Assembly: GCF_004777465.1 (NCBI RefSeq)
Contig: NZ_CP038462.1
Span: 124,001-188,000, forward strand
Source of the DNA: Nocardioides daphniae
Lineage (GTDB): Bacteria; Actinomycetota; Actinomycetes; Propionibacteriales; Nocardioidaceae
Direction of reading: 5' to 3'
Length of the DNA: 64,000 nucleotides
The translations under genes were made by a program, and so were the position numbers. The notes under the pieces were generated by a model. It was not told the origin of the DNA. It made no database searches and saw only the letters and a list, made by a program, of their open reading frames with translations. Below are positions 62,656-64,000 of this stretch, one piece after another (positions within the stretch are counted from its first letter, which is position 1; each line of letters starts with the position of its first letter).

Positions 62656-63747
62656 ATGGCATTCCGGTTCCTCAAGAAGTCGAAGCCCAGCTGGCCCACC
62701 ACCGTGGCCAGCCGGTCGGCGTACGACCCCACGGCAGACGCCCCCCGCAAGCTCGAGGCGGAGAAGCTCGCAGCCGGGACGCTCAACATCGACCTCGAGG
62801 TCGCCAAGGTCACCACCGAGGCCGAGGGCGTCATCGCGATCACCTTCGTCGACCCGCACGGTGACGAGCTGCCCGCGTGGGAGCCCGGCGCGCACCTCGA
62901 GATCCACACGCCTGCCGGCCTGATCCGCCAGTACTCGCTCTGCGGCGACCCGGCCAACCGCTACGAGTACCGCGTCTCGGTGCTGCGTGAGGAGGCCGGC
63001 CGCGGCGGCTCCCAGGAGCTCCACGACATCAACCTGGTCGGCAAGCTGATCACCTCGACGACTCCGCGCAACCACTTCGAGCTGAAGCCGAGCGCCAAGT
63101 ACCTCTTCATCGCCGGCGGCATCGGCGTCACGCCGATCCGCGCCATGGTGGCGGCAGCCGCCCAGTCTGGTGCCGACTACACGGTGCTCTACGGCGGACG
63201 CAGCCGCGCCTCGATGGCCTTCGTCGAGGAGCTCACCGAGATCGCCGGCGATCGCCTGACCGTCGTCCCGCAGGACACCGACGGCCTGCTCGACCTCAAG
63301 ACCGCCCTCGAGGCGATCGACGCCGACACCGCCGTCTACTGCTGCGGCCCCTCGCCGCTGATCACCGCCGTGGAGCAGTGCGTCGAGAAGTACGCCCCCG
63401 CCTCCGAGCTCCACTTCGAGCGCTTCACCGCCTCGGAGGAGGCGGCCGCCGAGCGCGCCGAGAAGGACAAGGGCAACGTGGCCTTCGAGCTCGAGCTGCG
63501 GCGTACTGGCGTCACCACCACGGTCGGCGCCGACGAGCGCGTGCTCGACGTGGTCCTCAAGAACGTGCCGAACTTCGACTACTCCTGCGAGGAGGGCGAC
63601 TGCGGCTCCTGCCTGGCGAAGGTCATCTCCGGCGACGTCGACCACCGCGACGACGACCTCCTGACCGCCGAGGAGCGGGCGGCCAACACCGAGATGTACG
63701 TCTGCGTCTCGCGCTCCACGGGCGGCAAGCTCGTCCTCGACGTCTGA
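62656..63747 (+). CDS. Oxygenase-reductase flavoprotein with C-terminal 2Fe-2S ferredoxin (PDR-like)
   Basis: 363 residues. It has the order of phthalate dioxygenase reductase: flavin-binding barrel with RQYSLCGDP, NAD(P)-binding domain with AGGIGVTPIRAM and YCCGPSPLI, then a plant-type ferredoxin domain with CEEGDCGSC and a distal Cys in MYVCVSRS. It would move electrons from NAD(P)H to an oxygenase or P450. No oxygenase component is adjacent; the P450 at 43.4 kb is a conceivable but untested client. Confidence 0.88.
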   Translation: MAFRFLKKSKPSWPTTVASRSAYDPTADAPRKLEAEKLAAGTLNIDLEVAKVTTEAEGVIAITFVDPHGDELPAWEPGAHLEIHTPAGLIRQYSLCGDPANRYEYRVSVLREEAGRGGSQELHDINLVGKLITSTTPRNHFELKPSAKYLFIAGGIGVTPIRAMVAAAAQSGADYTVLYGGRSRASMAFVEELTEIAGDRLTVVPQDTDGLLDLKTALEAIDADTAVYCCGPSPLITAVEQCVEKYAPASELHFERFTASEEAAAERAEKDKGNVAFELELRRTGVTTTVGADERVLDVVLKNVPNFDYSCEEGDCGSCLAKVISGDVDHRDDDLLTAEERAANTEMYVCVSRSTGGKLVLDV

Positions 63748-63854
63748 GCCGTCCCGCGCGTCCTACGGAAGGGCGGTGTCAATCGGCCTGACGGGGTCCT
63801 CAGTTGCCCCGACGGCCCATTGGCACCGTCTTTTCGCTGCCCACCGGCACCCGG

Positions 63855-64000
63855 TCAGGCGTCGAGCGCCCGCATCGCCATCTCGGCCAGCAGGTCGCGC
63901 ATCTCCTCGTCCGGCACGCGCGCGCTGCGCGGGGTGGAGTTGATCAGCCCGAAGGTCGCGTGCACGGTGGCCCGCGCCCGGTCGAGCGTCAGCTCGGGGT
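63855..64000 (-). CDS. TetR-family regulator, C-terminal fragment (truncated by window)
   Basis: Only the last ~47 residues lie in the window (LDRARATVHATFGLINSTPR, then MRDLLAEMAMRALDA). They match the end of the ligand-binding domain of TetR regulators of the type often found near fatty-acid genes. The start lies beyond the right edge. It converges on the flavoprotein gene. Confidence 0.6.
   Translation of the reverse strand, partial: PELTLDRARATVHATFGLINSTPRSARVPDEEMRDLLAEMAMRALDA

Noticed and set aside
61105..63645. An 846-residue minus-strand open frame
   Set aside because: Antisense to the SNF2, SWIM and reductase genes, which carry clear motifs.

Overview
This window is high-GC DNA with actinobacterial features: GTG starts, strong GGAGG-type ribosome binding sites, a polyphosphate glucokinase, a mycobacterial-type DinB2 polymerase, a Lnt/system II cytochrome c set and a fused CopD-CtaG protein. 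A member of the Nocardioidaceae or a close relative is my best guess, by inference only.

Left part, 1 to about 9.0 kb. This is a copper / cytochrome c maturation block: ccdA (partial) and resA; a BlaI-type repressor with an M56 metalloprotease; apolipoprotein N-acyltransferase; and a minus-strand operon resB-ccsB-copC-copD/ctaG. Two copies of the same inverted repeat, one in the blaI/lnt divergent promoter and one just upstream of resB, suggest one BlaI-type regulon.

9.4 to 17.1 kb. These are accessory genes of unknown role, mostly in one minus-strand operon: helical proteins, very small Cys/His-rich proteins, a zinc ribbon, a secreted SNase-like nuclease, and a protein that appears to be three tandem copies of the DnaA box-binding domain with no ATPase domain.

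17.2 to 24.85 kb. Two ~144-bp imperfect direct repeats (17187-17329 and 24705-24848) bracket this module. Each ends in a sequence like the 3' end of a tRNA-Leu and is followed by a hairpin. They look like attachment sites. Between them lies a defence-like cargo: an AAA ATPase plus subtilase pair resembling IetAS, an AbiTii-domain membrane protein, a HEPN-type protein with an RNxxxH motif, a small membrane-anchored protein, and an RNA-like element whose T-arm precedes its D-arm (a permuted tRNA or Y-RNA-like tRNA mimic). No integrase is present in the window.

24.9 to 64 kb. This looks like ordinary chromosome. It holds secreted proteins, lplA, dinB2, an ABC-F protein, a condensation-domain/GNAT fusion, an MMPL exporter with a divergent MarR, ppgK, metPS, and an MFS exporter with a divergent P450. 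A TetR-flanked operon follows (flavin monooxygenase, SDR, GPH-type transporter, TauE). Then come a quinone reductase, an M13 peptidase, a RecQ-phosphoribosyltransferase fusion, a DHA2 drug exporter, two glutathione peroxidases (one at 35.5 kb), a SNF2 helicase with its SWIM partner, and an oxygenase-reductase flavoprotein.

Many genes are broken by single-base indels while both flanking frames stay conserved. These are far denser left of 24.9 kb than right of it. I treat them as probable sequencing errors or recent decay and give the reconstructed gene extents. Entries typed pseudogene have two or more such breaks; CDS entries marked frameshifted have one.
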